Origin: JAWKWH01 sp965204295
Lineage (GTDB): Bacteria; Pseudomonadota; Alphaproteobacteria; Rhizobiales; Rhizobiaceae
Assembly (NCBI GenBank): GCA_965204295.1
Contig: OZ241973.1
Location: 62,001 to 126,000, forward strand
Direction of reading: 5' to 3'
Length of the DNA: 64,000 nucleotides
Shown: one piece after another, positions 36,055 through 44,967 of the stretch
Position numbering within the stretch: the stretch's first letter is position 1
Layout: the number at the start of each line of letters is the position of its first letter
Notes under the pieces: generated by a model
Database searches by the model: none
The model's input: the letters and a program-made list of their open reading frames with translations, nothing else
What the model was told of the DNA's origin: nothing
Program-made: the position numbers and the translations under genes

Positions 36055-36567
36055 GTGAACAAATACTTCGCGATGATGGCGGCCTACAACACGTGGGCGA
36101 ACCGTTTGCTCTATGAAGCCGCGGGAGCGCTCACCGACGAGGAGTTCGGGCGCAACACCGGCGCCTTCTTTGCGTCGATGGAAGGTACGCTCAACCACAT
36201 CATGGCGGCCGACCTGATCTGGATGCACCGTTTTACCGGCGAGGGCGAACTGCCGGACGGCCCGGATGCGGTTCTGCACGATCGGTTCGACGAACTGACG
36301 GATGCGCGCGCCGGTCTGGATGCGCGTATAGGGGAATGGGTTGAAAACCTGTCCGATATCGAACTGACGGGCCGTTTCAGCTACATGACCGCGACCGACC
36401 TGAAAATGGTGAGCCAAAGGCTCGCTCCGGCGCTTGCGCATTTCTTCAACCACCAGACCCATCACCGTGGCCATGCGCATATGATTCTCTCCGTGCTTGG
36501 CGAAAATCCGCCTTCGCTCGACCTGATCCGTTTCCAGCGGACGGACAAAGGGCGGAAGTTTGCCTGA
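36055..36567 (+). CDS. DinB-family metal-binding four-helix protein
   Basis: 170 aa if started at GTG 36055 (preceded by GGGGAAG); an ATG at 36016 would add 13 residues without similarity. The DinB fold is shown by YNTWANRLLYEA, the first histidine in GTLNHIMAADLIWMHR, and HFFNHQTHHRGHAHMIL, which supplies the other metal-binding histidines. Such proteins are often thiol-dependent transferases (bacillithiol/mycothiol-S-transferase-like), but the activity here is unknown. Divergent from ndk. Confidence 0.85.
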   Translation: MNKYFAMMAAYNTWANRLLYEAAGALTDEEFGRNTGAFFASMEGTLNHIMAADLIWMHRFTGEGELPDGPDAVLHDRFDELTDARAGLDARIGEWVENLSDIELTGRFSYMTATDLKMVSQRLAPALAHFFNHQTHHRGHAHMILSVLGENPPSLDLIRFQRTDKGRKFA

Positions 36568-36692
36568 ACGCCGCCAGTTTCCCACCTGCATCCTGGCGCG
36601 CAAAAGGCTCTTGACGGTTTGGGTCGGGTTTATATGATTGCGTTGAGCGGTGCGTCGCCATAGCGGTTTTTTTGGAGGATGTGGAAAGAGCT

Positions 36693-37628
36693 ATGAGAAA
36701 AATCGTGTTGCTATTGAGTGCGATCGCCTTTTTCGTTTTTGCGACGAGCCCTGGTTTTGGGACAGTATATAGATCTGGTAAATTTGGATGTGGTGATTTT
36801 GAGGATACCGAGAGACAGTATCAAGAACAATTAAATGATCCTGATCCTTATGTGAGTGTGACCTTAGTTTATGCTCTTTGTCTCTTATTAAAGGGTGAAG
36901 TGACTAACAATCAAGATGATGTTTCCAAGGGAATGTTGATATTACATGGTTTAGCTGATCAACACAGCAATATTGTAGCTAATTATTGGATAGCAGAATA
37001 TCATCTTTCAGGAGGGGATTTCAAAATAAGTATAGCTGACAGAAATTTGGATTTAGCCGCCCATTATTATTCCAGAACACTGGCTATCATAAAGACTTAT
37101 AATAACTACCCTCCTCTTGATTACTTTATGTGGGAGGCAAATCATAACATAGAGATGACAGCTTATTATAATTTACCTATTGTTTATTTAGCCATGTTTT
37201 ATAAAGGGGTTTCTGGTGACTACCGTGTTAGGTTACTTAACTCTCCCAGTTATGAAGGAGATCGTGACTTAGAAACTTATCCTGAATACAGAGATAATAT
37301 TATGGGTTATATTAATTTAGCGATAGAGCATGCGGGGAATTGTAAAAACCTTCCTCTCAAGAGCCATTTTTATAAATCTGATTCTCCTTATTATATAAAA
37401 GTTTGTGCTATGTATGAGGAGAAAGCCAAGCTTTTAAAATCAGCTTATATGAAAAGAAAGCTTATTTTAAATCAGGACAGGTGTAAGGATATAGGATCTG
37501 ATGAAGTAGCTTCTATCTATTGTCCTGAAAATGATGAGACAGGACAAAAGATTATCGATACTTATGATTCTATATTTGTAGAAATTAAGGAAATACTCTA
37601 CCCTATTCGTGACCTTCTTTTAAAATAA
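36693..37628 (+). CDS. AT-rich orphan gene for a secreted Sel1/TPR-like protein
   Basis: 311 aa. The signal peptide (MRKIVLLLSAIAFFVFATSPGFG) is followed by helical segments with a Sel1/TPR flavour (SKGMLILHGLADQHSNIVANYWIAEYHLSGG, AIIKTYNNYPPLDYF). Six cysteines are spread through the mature part. The coding sequence is strikingly AT-rich, with A/T at most third positions, beginning abruptly after 36690 and ending at 37628, unlike all neighbours. I choose the ATG at 36693 as it opens the signal peptide. This suggests recent acquisition from a low-GC donor. No named family recognised. Confidence 0.75.
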   Translation: MRKIVLLLSAIAFFVFATSPGFGTVYRSGKFGCGDFEDTERQYQEQLNDPDPYVSVTLVYALCLLLKGEVTNNQDDVSKGMLILHGLADQHSNIVANYWIAEYHLSGGDFKISIADRNLDLAAHYYSRTLAIIKTYNNYPPLDYFMWEANHNIEMTAYYNLPIVYLAMFYKGVSGDYRVRLLNSPSYEGDRDLETYPEYRDNIMGYINLAIEHAGNCKNLPLKSHFYKSDSPYYIKVCAMYEEKAKLLKSAYMKRKLILNQDRCKDIGSDEVASIYCPENDETGQKIIDTYDSIFVEIKEILYPIRDLLLK

Positions 37629-37690
37629 GAGTCTCTCTCCTCTTTCCTCAACATGGAGCGGGTTAAAAGGAGGCGTTTGACCTCGCGCCT

Positions 37691-38276
37691 TTGACGGGAG
37701 GCGGCGCCTCGACGGGATTCATGGAAACCTCGGCGCAGGTCTTCAACCGCTTCGCGACCGGCGCGAGGACCGCAACGCCGTGGCGGCGAATCGAAACCCT
37801 GCAACCCGGCGACCGGGTCGTGACCCATGACGGCAGGTCGACGCCGGCGCCCTCGGCCCGAACCTGCCTAACGGACCGCTGACCGTGACCGTTGACCGTG
37901 ACGGGCGATCACGCCCTGCCGTTCGGCGACAATGCCGGTCAACGCCGGCACGCTGGCGGAGGACGGAACTCCGATCCGCCTGCTGCCGCTTTCGGAGATG
38001 CCGGCGAGGTTCAACTACTGGCATGTGGAGCTTGAGAAACACGAGTGCGTCGTCGCCAACGGCGTTCCGGCGGAGAGTTTCATCGATTATGTCGGGCGGT
38101 CCGGTTTCGACAATTACGGCGAATATCTCGACCTCGCCGGGGCCGACCGTCTGATACCGGAAATGCCGTTCGCGCGCATATCGGCGCGGCGTCTGTTGCC
38201 GCGAAACGGGCTGCGGGGATTGCCGGCCATCGCGCGGCGGCCTCTTATCACCGCCCCCCGGAAAACCGCCGCATGA
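37691..38276 (+). pseudogene. Hint-domain (Hedgehog/intein) protein relic
   Basis: Two pieces in different frames keep Hint-domain hallmarks. 37691-37850 gives VFNRFATGARTATPWRRIETLQPGDRVVTHDGR, with the usual cysteine before FATG replaced. 37932-38276 gives the C-terminal part RFNYWHVELEKHECVVANGVPAESFIDY. The stretch between is shortened and contains short TGACCG repeats. The middle of the domain is lost and frames are broken. Such proteins are common secreted or autoprocessing proteins in alphaproteobacteria. Not expected to be functional. Confidence 0.65.
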
Positions 38277-38512
38277 CGCATGGCGGCGGCCATCCCTCAA
38301 GGGCGTGCTGTCCGGCGTTTTCGCCCGCGGGCCCCTCAAAACCGTTTCGAAGGGCGTTTGAAAGGCGCTTGAAGACCGGCGACGCGCCGCCGCGGGAAGC
38401 TGTAGCAAACCGCTTCGCGCGATGATAAGCGAACGCCCATGTTCATCTCGTCCGTCAATCGCCGATTCGCCGGCTTTGGCGCTGTCCATCGGCGGATTCC
38501 GGGAGCGCGGCG

Positions 38513-38722
38513 GTGAAATACGATACGCCGGCGCTGCCGGAAGATACCGTGAAAGGCGTTCTGTTCAAGGTCGATTGCGACCCGCGAAACGGTCTTGCAA
38601 CCGGTGAGCCGGCGGTTTTCGTCGATCGTCGCGGCGAACGGGCGGGCGGTCCGCGCGCGGGAGAGACATTCATGCTCTCCCGAACGGTCAGGGGCCGGAC
38701 CGAACCCGATGTGTCGGCCTGA
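38513..38722 (+). CDS. Small hypothetical ORF before the GH42 gene
   Basis: 69 codons from GTG 38513. The protein begins MKYDTPALPEDTVKGVLF and has the GC-rich third positions of real genes here. The stop lies 4 nt before the beta-galactosidase ATG, which would fit an operon. It matches no family I know and may be a gene fragment, as the surrounding 37.7-38.7 kb is decayed. Confidence 0.3.
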   Translation: MKYDTPALPEDTVKGVLFKVDCDPRNGLATGEPAVFVDRRGERAGGPRAGETFMLSRTVRGRTEPDVSA

Positions 38723-38725
38723 TCG

Positions 38726-40702
38726 ATGCCTGAATTGAATTCCCGGTCGCTGGGCGTTTGCTACTATCCGGAACACTAGCCGGAGGAACGGTGGGCGACG
38801 GACGCCGGCCTCATGCGCGAAGCGGGGCTGACTTTCGCGCGGATCGGCGAATTCGCCTGGTCGAGGCTTGAGCCCGAACCCGGCAGACTGGAATTCGGGT
38901 GGCTGGAGCGGGCGATCGAAACGCTGCACGAGGCCGGACTGAGCGTCGTTCTGGGTACGCCGACGGCGGCGCCGCCGAAATGGCTGGTCGATTCCATGCC
39001 GGACATGCTGGCGGTCGACGCCGGGGGGCGGCCCCGGAATTTCGGCTCGCGGCGGCACTACTGTTTCAGCCATCGGGGATATCGCGGCGAGTGCGGGCGC
39101 ATCGTCACCGCGCTCGCCAGACGCTTCGGCGAACATCCCGCCATCGTCGCGTGGCAGACCGACAACGAGTACGGATGCCACGACACGGCGCGCAGCTATT
39201 CCGGCGCGGCGCTGGCGGGATTCCGTGAATGGCTGGCGGCGAAATACGGGTCTCCCCGGGCCTTGAACCGCGCCTGGGGCAATGTGTTCTGGTCGATGGA
39301 GTATCGCGGGTTCGAAGAGGTCGAACTGCCGAACCTGACGGTCACGGAGCCGAACCCGGCGCATGCGCTGGATTTTCAACGCTACTGTTCCGATCAGGTT
39401 ATCGCCTTCAATCGCATACAGACCGGGATCATCAGGCGCTGGTCGCCGCGCAGAACAATTCTGCACAATTTCATGGGCGGTTGTCTCGCTTTCGATCACT
39501 TCGCTCTTTGCGAGGATCTCGACGCGGCGTCCTGGGATTCATATCCGATCGGATTCCTCGACCGCGACCTGTCGGATTCGGATCGCCGGCGGCGATACAT
39601 GCGCGCCGGCGACCCGGATTTTCAGGCATTTCATCACGACCTCTATCGGGCATGCGGCAATGGCCGATGGTGGGTCATGGAACAGCAGCCCGGACCGGTC
39701 AACTGGGCTCCGAACAATCCGTCGCCCGCGACCGGAGCGATACGCCTGTGGACCCACGAAGCGTTTTCCGCCGGGGCCGAAGCCGTCAGCTATTTTCGCT
39801 GGCGACAGGCGCCGTTCGGTCAGGAGCAGATGCATGAAGCGTTGCTGCTGCCGGACGGGACGCCCAATGAAGCCTGGCGCGTCGCGAAGGGAATCAGGGA
39901 CGAGATCGGCGATTCCGCGCCGGATACGGCGCCCGCGCCGGTCGCGATCATGTTCGACTACGAAAGCGCCTGGGCCTGGTCGATTCAGCCGCAAGGCGAA
40001 TCGTTTTCCTATCTCGACCTGGTGCTGACGTTCTATCGCGCGTTGCGAAGGCTGGGAGTCGCCATCGACATGGTTCCGGCCAGGCCGGATGCCGCCGCCG
40101 GCTATCGGCTGGTCATCATTCCCGGAATGTTCTCGATATCGAACGATCTCGCCCAGGCCGTCGGACAAAACGGCCGGCCGGTTCTTGTCGGACCGAGGAG
40201 CGGCTCCAAAACACCGGATTTTCAGATACCCGCGACACTGCCGCCGGGCGAGGGTCTTCAATCCCGGATCGATATCCGGATTCGCCGGGTCGAGAGCTTC
40301 GCGCCACCGGAAACGATTCCCATAAACCATCGGGATTCGGACCTCGCATTCGAACGCTGGCGTGAGTTTGTCGTCGCCGGAAACGGCGGAGTGGCGGTGA
40401 TCGACAAAACCGCCGACGGCGAGATAGCCCTTTGCCGAAACTCCGGGGGGTCGGTTCATTATATGGCGGGATGGCCGAACGAGGCCTACGCCGCTCACGT
40501 GGTCGCGAACCTCTGCGCTCAAGCCGGCGTCGAAACCATGCGGCTGCCCCGCGACATCCGCATCCGGCAGAACGGATCGCTGCGCCACGTCTTCAATCAC
40601 GGACCGGAAACCGTCGATGTTTCGGACATGGCCGGGTCCGGCAGGGTTCTGCTCGGTTCAAAGCGGCTCGAGCCGTGCGGCGTTCTGATCGTGAGAGGGT
40701 AG
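38726..40702 (+). pseudogene. GH42 beta-galactosidase interrupted by an early amber codon
   Basis: About 658 codons. From the ATG at 38726 the frame reads SLGVCYYPEH and then meets TAG (38777-38779), where GH42 enzymes have Trp (PEHWPEERW). Reading resumes in the same frame: PEERWATDAGLMREAGLTFARIGEFAWS. The catalytic acid/base (QTDNEYGCHD) and nucleophile (WVMEQQPGPVNWAP) are intact, as are the trimerisation and C-terminal domains. A single G-to-A change (TGG to TAG) explains it. Re-initiation at ATG 38813 would lose part of the barrel's first strand. Probably a young pseudogene; a sequencing error is possible. Confidence 0.82.
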
Positions 40703-40752
40703 CGGCAAGGACGACAGCGCCCGCCGCCATCGGCGGACACGCGGATTTTGCT

Positions 40753-41265
40753 CTAGGTTGTGGTCCGCACCTTGGCCTTGGCCTGTTCCTCGGCCATTTT
40801 CTGCTGGAACATCCGGGTAAAATCGATGGGATCCATCATCAGCGGCGGGAAGCCGCCATTGCGGCTCGCATCGGCGACGATCTGACGCGCGAACGGGAAC
40901 AGAAGGCGCGGGCATTCGATGAACAACAACGGCAGCACATGCTCCTGCGGGAAGCCTTCGATGTGGAAGACCCCGCCATAGAGCAACTCGATATTGAACA
41001 GCACGTCCTTGCCGGATTCGGCCTTGGCGTTGAGCGATAACGTCACGTCATATTCGGTCGGCGAAAGGGTGTTTGCATTCACGTTGACGTTGATATCGAT
41101 CCGCGGCGCTTGTTCGCGCGCCTGCAACGATTGCGGAGCGCCGGGGCTCTCGAACGACAGATCCTTGACATACTGGGTCAGGATGCCGAGTTTCGGCGCC
41201 TTTCCATTGCCTTTTTGCGCACCCGCCGCCTTCGCGCCGCCGGTGTCGGTAGGCTCTTTCGCCAT
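40753..41265 (-). CDS. secB: Protein-export chaperone SecB
   Basis: 170 aa. The SecB core is clear: LGILTQYVKDLSFESPGAPQSL, INVNVNANTLSPTEYDVTLSL, YGGVFHIEGFPQEHVLPLLFIECPRLLFPFARQIV and PPLMMDPIDF. It holds preproteins unfolded for SecA. The N-terminal roughly 20 residues are low-complexity Gly/Ala/Lys, as in other alphaproteobacteria. Neighbour of the FxsA gene. Confidence 0.96.
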   Translation of the reverse strand: MAKEPTDTGGAKAAGAQKGNGKAPKLGILTQYVKDLSFESPGAPQSLQAREQAPRIDINVNVNANTLSPTEYDVTLSLNAKAESGKDVLFNIELLYGGVFHIEGFPQEHVLPLLFIECPRLLFPFARQIVADASRNGGFPPLMMDPIDFTRMFQQKMAEEQAKAKVRTTT

Positions 41266-41389
41266 GTCGGAAAATTCCCCTGTCGCATGAGCCGGTCGGG
41301 CCCGTTCAAAACCGCCGGTTCGCTAGCATGGGCCCGGCGCGGTTACAAGACGCCGATAGAATCGGCATGAGAGACGGCCGATGGCGGCA

Positions 41390-41884
41390 TCAGCGCCGGG
41401 GCGGGTCGGGATCGCCGGAACTGGTGAAATCGTCCTCGTCGAGGTCGATTGTCTTGCCGCCGGGACGGCGCGCGTCGCCGAAACCGCCGCCAAAATCCCC
41501 GGGCGCGCCGGCGACGGCGATCCTGTCCTTTACAAGGTTCCAGCCGATGTCCCGGACCGCCGGCACGAACAGAAGAAAGCCCATCGTGTCGGTGACGAAG
41601 CCGGGCGTCAGCAGCAATACGCCGGCGACAAGTATCATCACGCCGTGAACGAGCTCTCTTCCGGGCACCCGGCCCCGTTCCGTCTCGCGCCTGATGCGAT
41701 CGATCAGATCGAATCCCTGTATTCGCAACAGAACGGAGCCGATCACCGCGGTCAGAAACACCATGGCCAGCGTCGGAAACACGCCGATTTGCCCGCCAAT
41801 TACGATAAAAGCCGCGATTTCCAGTAGCGGAATCGCCAAAAGCACCAATGGAATCACCGAAAACGGCACGGATACGTCCTCCAA
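41390..41884 (-). CDS. fxsA: FxsA family membrane protein
   Basis: 164 aa with three to four hydrophobic segments (VIPLVLLAIPLLEIAAFIVIG, FPTLAMVFLTAVIGSVLLRIQG, MILVAGVLLLTPGFVTDTMG), the FxsA hallmark. A Gly/Asp-rich cytoplasmic tail follows. In E. coli FxsA relieves phage T7 exclusion by the F plasmid; its normal role is unknown. Divergent from the Tim44-domain gene, an arrangement common in alphaproteobacteria. Confidence 0.9.
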   Translation of the reverse strand: MEDVSVPFSVIPLVLLAIPLLEIAAFIVIGGQIGVFPTLAMVFLTAVIGSVLLRIQGFDLIDRIRRETERGRVPGRELVHGVMILVAGVLLLTPGFVTDTMGFLLFVPAVRDIGWNLVKDRIAVAGAPGDFGGGFGDARRPGGKTIDLDEDDFTSSGDPDPPRR

Positions 41885-42052
41885 AGTTGACAGTTGACAG
41901 CGTATGCCATCTTGATTGAACGGCGCATTTGCCCGAAACAGGCATTCGAATGGCGGAATTGAATGACCGCCGTTTGCGTTCTATATCACAGGTCGGCGCG
42001 GGCAAGCCGGTTTTCCGGCATCCGGCGCCGAAGCAGGAATTTTGGTTCAGAC

Positions 42053-42760
42053 ATGGAATTCTTCGATTTTGGCACGATATTCTTTCTCGTCGCGGCGCTG
42101 GTGATATTTTACCAGCTTCGCAACGTGTTGGGCCGCCGCACCGGCCATGAACGGCCGCCGTTCGATCCGTACTCGACCCGCGACCGGGACGACGCCGCGG
42201 ATGACAACGGCGACAATATCGTCGCGCTGCCGAAGCGGAAGAAATCCGGCCGGGACGACGCCGACGACCGCTATGTCGAAATCGACGAATATGCGAAATC
42301 CGGCACGCCGATAAACGACGGGCTCCGCGCCATCAAGGACGCAGACGCGTCATTCGGACCGGAAAACTTCCTCGAAGGCGCCAAAATGGCCTATGAAATG
42401 ATCGTCATGGCTTATGCGGACGGCGATCGAAGAACCCTGAAAAACCTGTTGTCGCGAGAAGTTTATGACGGGTTCGTGGAAGCCATAAAGGGCCGCGAGG
42501 AACGCGACGAGAAGGTCCAATCCTCCTTTGTCGGGATATCCAGGGCCGACATAGTCGGCGCGGGGATGAAGGACGGCGAAGCGCACGTAACGATCCGCAT
42601 CGTCAGCGAACTCATTTCGGCCACGCTCGACAAGGCCGACGAGATCATCGAGGGCGATCCGGAGACCGTCGCCGAGGTCAAGGACGTCTGGACCTTTGCG
42701 CGCGATGCGGGATCGCGCGATCCCAACTGGAAACTGGCGGCGACCGAAGCCGAAGACTGA
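42053..42760 (+). CDS. Tim44/TimA domain membrane-anchored protein
   Basis: 235 aa. An N-terminal membrane helix (FFDFGTIFFLVAALVIFYQL) and a charged, Asp-rich linker (about residues 25-85) precede a Tim44-like domain (FLEGAKMAYEMIVMAYADGDRRTLKNLLSREVYDGF...VWTFARDAGSRDPNWKLAAT). It is related to mitochondrial Tim44 and thought to interact with the membrane or secretion machinery. Its closeness to secB and fxsA fits. Start ATG 42053; the longer upstream frame has no similarity. Confidence 0.9.
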   Translation: MEFFDFGTIFFLVAALVIFYQLRNVLGRRTGHERPPFDPYSTRDRDDAADDNGDNIVALPKRKKSGRDDADDRYVEIDEYAKSGTPINDGLRAIKDADASFGPENFLEGAKMAYEMIVMAYADGDRRTLKNLLSREVYDGFVEAIKGREERDEKVQSSFVGISRADIVGAGMKDGEAHVTIRIVSELISATLDKADEIIEGDPETVAEVKDVWTFARDAGSRDPNWKLAATEAED

Positions 42761-42779
42761 TCGCCGAAGACGGTCGTCC

Positions 42780-43664
42780 ATGACGCTTTCCGCGCTGATT
42801 CAACCGTGCGACTATTCCGGTTTGCCCGGATGGGCGGACGACGATCACGGCGCGGCTTTTGAGGCATTTCGCCGGTGCGCTCTCCATGCCGTCGCAAAGC
42901 CGTACAAAACATGGTCGCTCGGCGTCGATCGCGATTCGTTTTTCGATGCGTTCGACGCGGCGGGACGGGCGGAGGTTTGGGACGACGCCAGCGCCCGAAC
43001 ATTCTTCGAGGCGCATTTCCGGCCTTGCCGGGTGAACCCCGGCGACCGGTCCATGGGCTTCGTAACCGGCTATTACGAACCCGTCGCCGTCGCCTCCAGG
43101 TTTAAAACCGATCGTTTCAGATATCCGGTCTACCGCCGCCCCGACGATCTGATCGGCCTCACCGACGCAAACCGGCCGGAAGGGTTCGATCCGTACTTCG
43201 CCTTCGCGCGCCAAACGTCCGCGGAATTGAAGGAATATCATGACCGGTCGCGGATCGAGCGGGGAGTTCTTGCCGGACGCGGGCTGGAAATGGCGTGGCT
43301 CGACGATCCGGTCGAACTGTTCTTCGTTCATGTTCAGGGGGCCGCCCGTCTTGAATTCGCCGACGGAAGCGGGATGCGGATAACCTATGCGGCAAAGAGC
43401 GGACATCGGTTTACCGGACCCGGCGGCGTCCTGGCTTCGCTTGGCGAAATCCCGCGCGAAGATGTGACGATGCGGTCCGTCAGGACATGGCTGGCGGCAA
43501 ATCCCGAACGGATCGACGAAATCCTCCGGCGGAACCGCTCATTCATATTCTTTCGGGAAGCGCCGGTCGACGATCCGGCCCTCGGCGACATAGCCGGCGA
43601 CATCGGGCACAACGCCGATTTTTTTGCGCTGCCGCCCCGCGACCTGTTATTGGCGTATCCATGA
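42780..43664 (+). CDS. mltA: MltA-type lytic transglycosylase lacking the 3D domain
   Basis: 294 aa, shorter than the usual 350-400. The MltA domain is present (FFEAHFRPCRV, MGFVTGYYEPVAVAS, YPVYRRPDDLIGL, ELFFVHVQGAARLEF, IPREDVTMRSVRTWLAANPE). After SFIFFREAPVDDPALG the sequence jumps to DIAGDIGHNADFFALPPRDLL, which resembles the very C-terminus. The 3D domain with its DTGGAI-type catalytic aspartate is absent, with no stop or frameshift. No signal peptide or lipobox is visible. Possibly inactive, or a non-catalytic binding protein. Overlaps smr by 4 nt. Confidence 0.85.
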   Translation: MTLSALIQPCDYSGLPGWADDDHGAAFEAFRRCALHAVAKPYKTWSLGVDRDSFFDAFDAAGRAEVWDDASARTFFEAHFRPCRVNPGDRSMGFVTGYYEPVAVASRFKTDRFRYPVYRRPDDLIGLTDANRPEGFDPYFAFARQTSAELKEYHDRSRIERGVLAGRGLEMAWLDDPVELFFVHVQGAARLEFADGSGMRITYAAKSGHRFTGPGGVLASLGEIPREDVTMRSVRTWLAANPERIDEILRRNRSFIFFREAPVDDPALGDIAGDIGHNADFFALPPRDLLLAYP

Positions 43665-44221
43665 GCGGACGGCGCAAACCGGGAGAATTGACGATCGAGG
43701 ATCGTATCCTGTGGTCGAACGTCGCTCGTTCGATCAAGCCGAAGGATGGCGGATTGTTTCCGTGCGCGCCCCGGACCGTCGAAACCGACCGGGAACACAG
43801 GCGCGGCGCGGCGGCGCTCGTAAATCCGGTTGCGCATCCCCCGTATCGGCCCGATACGGCAAAACCCCGCAATTCCGCCCGGTCGACCGATATCGACCCG
43901 CCGACGCGCCGAAAGCTGTCAAAAGGCAGACTGCCCATCGACGCGACGATCGATCTGCACGATCTCGACCGGGTCGAAGCCCACGGCATGCTGCTCGCGT
44001 TCCTTCATCGGGCGCACATGTCCGGACTTCGCCATGTTCTTGTCATTACAGGAAAGGGGTCGTCGCCCGGCAGCGCGGGCGTATTGCGCCGCGCCGTTCC
44101 GCAATGGCTCGGCACGAGGCCGTTTCGCGGGCTGGTCGGCGGGTACGAACACGCCGCCCGTCATCATGGCGGAGATGGAGCGATCTACGTCAGGCTGAGC
44201 AAGCAGGCGGGCAGTTCATGA
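43661..44221 (+). CDS. Smr/MutS2-type domain protein
   Basis: 186 aa. A basic, disordered N-terminal half (to about residue 90) precedes an Smr domain: IDATIDLHDLDRVEAHGMLLAF, RHVLVITGKGSS, LRRAVPQWLG and GAIYVRLSK. The usual LDLHG is LHDLD here, and the HGKG loop reads TGKG. Smr domains act as structure-specific or RNA nucleases. It is joined to mltA and to the XRE gene by ATGA-type overlaps, forming one operon. Confidence 0.87.
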   Translation: MSGRRKPGELTIEDRILWSNVARSIKPKDGGLFPCAPRTVETDREHRRGAAALVNPVAHPPYRPDTAKPRNSARSTDIDPPTRRKLSKGRLPIDATIDLHDLDRVEAHGMLLAFLHRAHMSGLRHVLVITGKGSSPGSAGVLRRAVPQWLGTRPFRGLVGGYEHAARHHGGDGAIYVRLSKQAGSS

Positions 44222-44607
44222 CGCCCTTTGGCGAAAGGCTGCGTCAACTCCGCCACGCGAAGGGCGTTACCCAAAGAGATATGGCGGCGGCGGTCGGCGT
44301 CAGCCCGGCCTATCTGTCGGCGCTGGAGCATGGCCGCAGAGGTATGCCGGCCTGGCCGCTGATCCAGAAGATCATCGGCTATTTCAACGTGATCCGGGAC
44401 GACGCCGACCGGCTTGAGAAACCGGCGCTGAAATCGCATCCCCGGGTCGTGATCGACACGTCCGGTGTTTCGCCACACGCCACCGAACTCGCCAATCCGC
44501 CGTCGCGCGAGATCGGCCTGCTCGACCGGGAGACATTGCAACGATTGATTGACGCAATCGACGCCGGCGGGGATCATTCGCGTCCGCGATCGCCGAATAC
44601 GCCGTAA
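44218..44607 (+). CDS. XRE-family transcriptional regulator
   Basis: 129 aa. The N-terminal Cro/CI helix-turn-helix is RLRQLRHAKGVTQRDMAAAVGVSPAYLSALEHGRRGMP, with the recognition helix around SPAYLSALE. A roughly 60-residue tail has no recognised ligand domain. Its ATG overlaps the smr stop. The mltA-smr-XRE order is conserved in alphaproteobacteria; the target is unknown. Confidence 0.88.
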   Translation: MTPFGERLRQLRHAKGVTQRDMAAAVGVSPAYLSALEHGRRGMPAWPLIQKIIGYFNVIRDDADRLEKPALKSHPRVVIDTSGVSPHATELANPPSREIGLLDRETLQRLIDAIDAGGDHSRPRSPNTP

Positions 44608-44790
44608 ATCGAACGCATCCGGCCGGCCGGCGCGATCGATCCCGGGTCGGGCGAACGGAACGACGAACGGGTGATCCGCGTCCATCGGCCGACCAGGCGG
44701 ACCGGCAGCGCGCAACCGGCCATGGAGGGCGCGGGCGTCCGCCTGAATCGCGCTTTCGGATTTGGCGACACGTCGCCCGGTCGCCCGCCG

Positions 44791-44955
44791 GTCCGTTTCC
44801 CGCTCGTCACCGGCGCTCCGCTTCGGGAGCCGGTGGCGTGGCGCGGTCCCATCGTCATGAACACGCGGGCCGAACTCATACAGACGGCGAATGAACCGGG
44901 AAACGGCGCATTCATCGGGCAAGGCGCGGCGGAACGACAGGTCCGCCGCGGCTGA
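44791..44955 (+). pseudogene. Pirin family C-terminal fragment
   Basis: About 50 codons read LVTGAPLREPVAWRGPIVMNTRAELIQTANE, clearly the second cupin domain of a pirin (GxPLxEPVxxxGPxVMNTxxEI). Upstream sequence in this frame does not give the rest of the protein. The 5' part has been lost between the XRE gene and this point. A remnant, not expected to function. Confidence 0.65.
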
Positions 44956-44967
44956 ATCCGGCTCCGG

